Shown: in pieces, positions 6,248 to 6,300 of the stretch
How the letters are laid out: every line of letters starts with the position of its first letter
Position numbering within the stretch: position 1 is the first letter of the stretch
Assembly: GCA_030550075.1 (NCBI GenBank)
Contig: JAUQQB010000171.1
Location: 1-6,300, forward strand
Length of the DNA: 6,300 nucleotides
Source of the DNA: Chloroflexota bacterium
GTDB taxonomy: Bacteria > Chloroflexota > Anaerolineae > Thermoflexales > Thermoflexaceae
Direction of reading: 5' to 3'
Notes under the pieces: generated by a model
The model's input: the letters and a program-made list of their open reading frames with translations, nothing else
What the model was told of the DNA's origin: nothing
Database searches by the model: none
Translations under genes and position numbers: made by a program

Positions 6248-6300
6248 TAGGACTTACGCAGTTCGTTTCCCATGGGGGCTTTGGGGGCGGAGCAGGGCGC
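6248..6300 (+). mobile_element. Possible left terminus of an insertion sequence or MITE, cut by the window end
   Basis: The string TAGGACTTACGCA begins at 6248. From memory, GGACTTACGCA-type strings are common terminal inverted repeats of insertion sequences and MITEs in Chloroflexota and cyanobacteria. It is followed by a G-rich segment with TGGGGGCTTTGGGGGC (6273-6288). No transposase is visible because the window stops, and the matching right end is not seen. This is a resemblance only. Confidence 0.3.

Overview
The window is a GC-rich bacterial cell-surface polysaccharide locus, and all six convincing genes lie on the minus strand. The proteins are rich in Ala, Arg, Leu and Pro. The chain-length (Wzz-type) proteins carry a 'VQPARPDFG' periplasmic motif that I associate with Chloroflexota/Anaerolineae-like genomes. 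A thermophilic or Chloroflexota-type host is therefore plausible, but this is inference from protein style and not a taxonomic proof.

In transcription order (right to left), a promoter near 5657-5686 precedes a tightly packed three-gene run. It consists of a GT2 glycosyltransferase of the polyprenyl-phosphate-glucose-synthase type (4851-5612), ribonuclease HII rnhB (4223-4897, start inside the GT2 gene) and a WbaZ-like GT4 glycosyltransferase (3066-4211). After a 157-nt gap comes a 226-aa single-module Wzz/YveK-like polysaccharide co-polymerase (2228-2908). After a further 222-nt gap, which holds a promoter candidate and a striking 20-bp stem-loop, comes a 430-aa protein made of two Wzz modules in tandem (713-2005). 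The last gene is a short BY-kinase/CpsD-like P-loop protein (85-690).

The two glycosyltransferases would help build a lipid-linked glycan. The Wzz proteins would set chain length or organise export, and the CpsD-like protein is their expected cytoplasmic partner. Two features stand out. The double Wzz protein is an internal duplication with an exact 209-residue period and patchy, very high DNA identity between its halves. The kinase-like protein keeps the Walker A' motif but has lost the Walker A lysine, the Walker B aspartate and the tyrosine tail, so it looks like a pseudokinase.

The right 688 nt (5613-6300) hold no convincing gene. This stretch carries the promoter of the GT operon, several inverted repeats, a 23-position stem-loop and, near 6248, a sequence resembling an insertion-sequence terminus. 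The left 84 nt also look like mobile or repetitive DNA. The two window edges share a 24-25-nt near-identical motif in inverted orientation.
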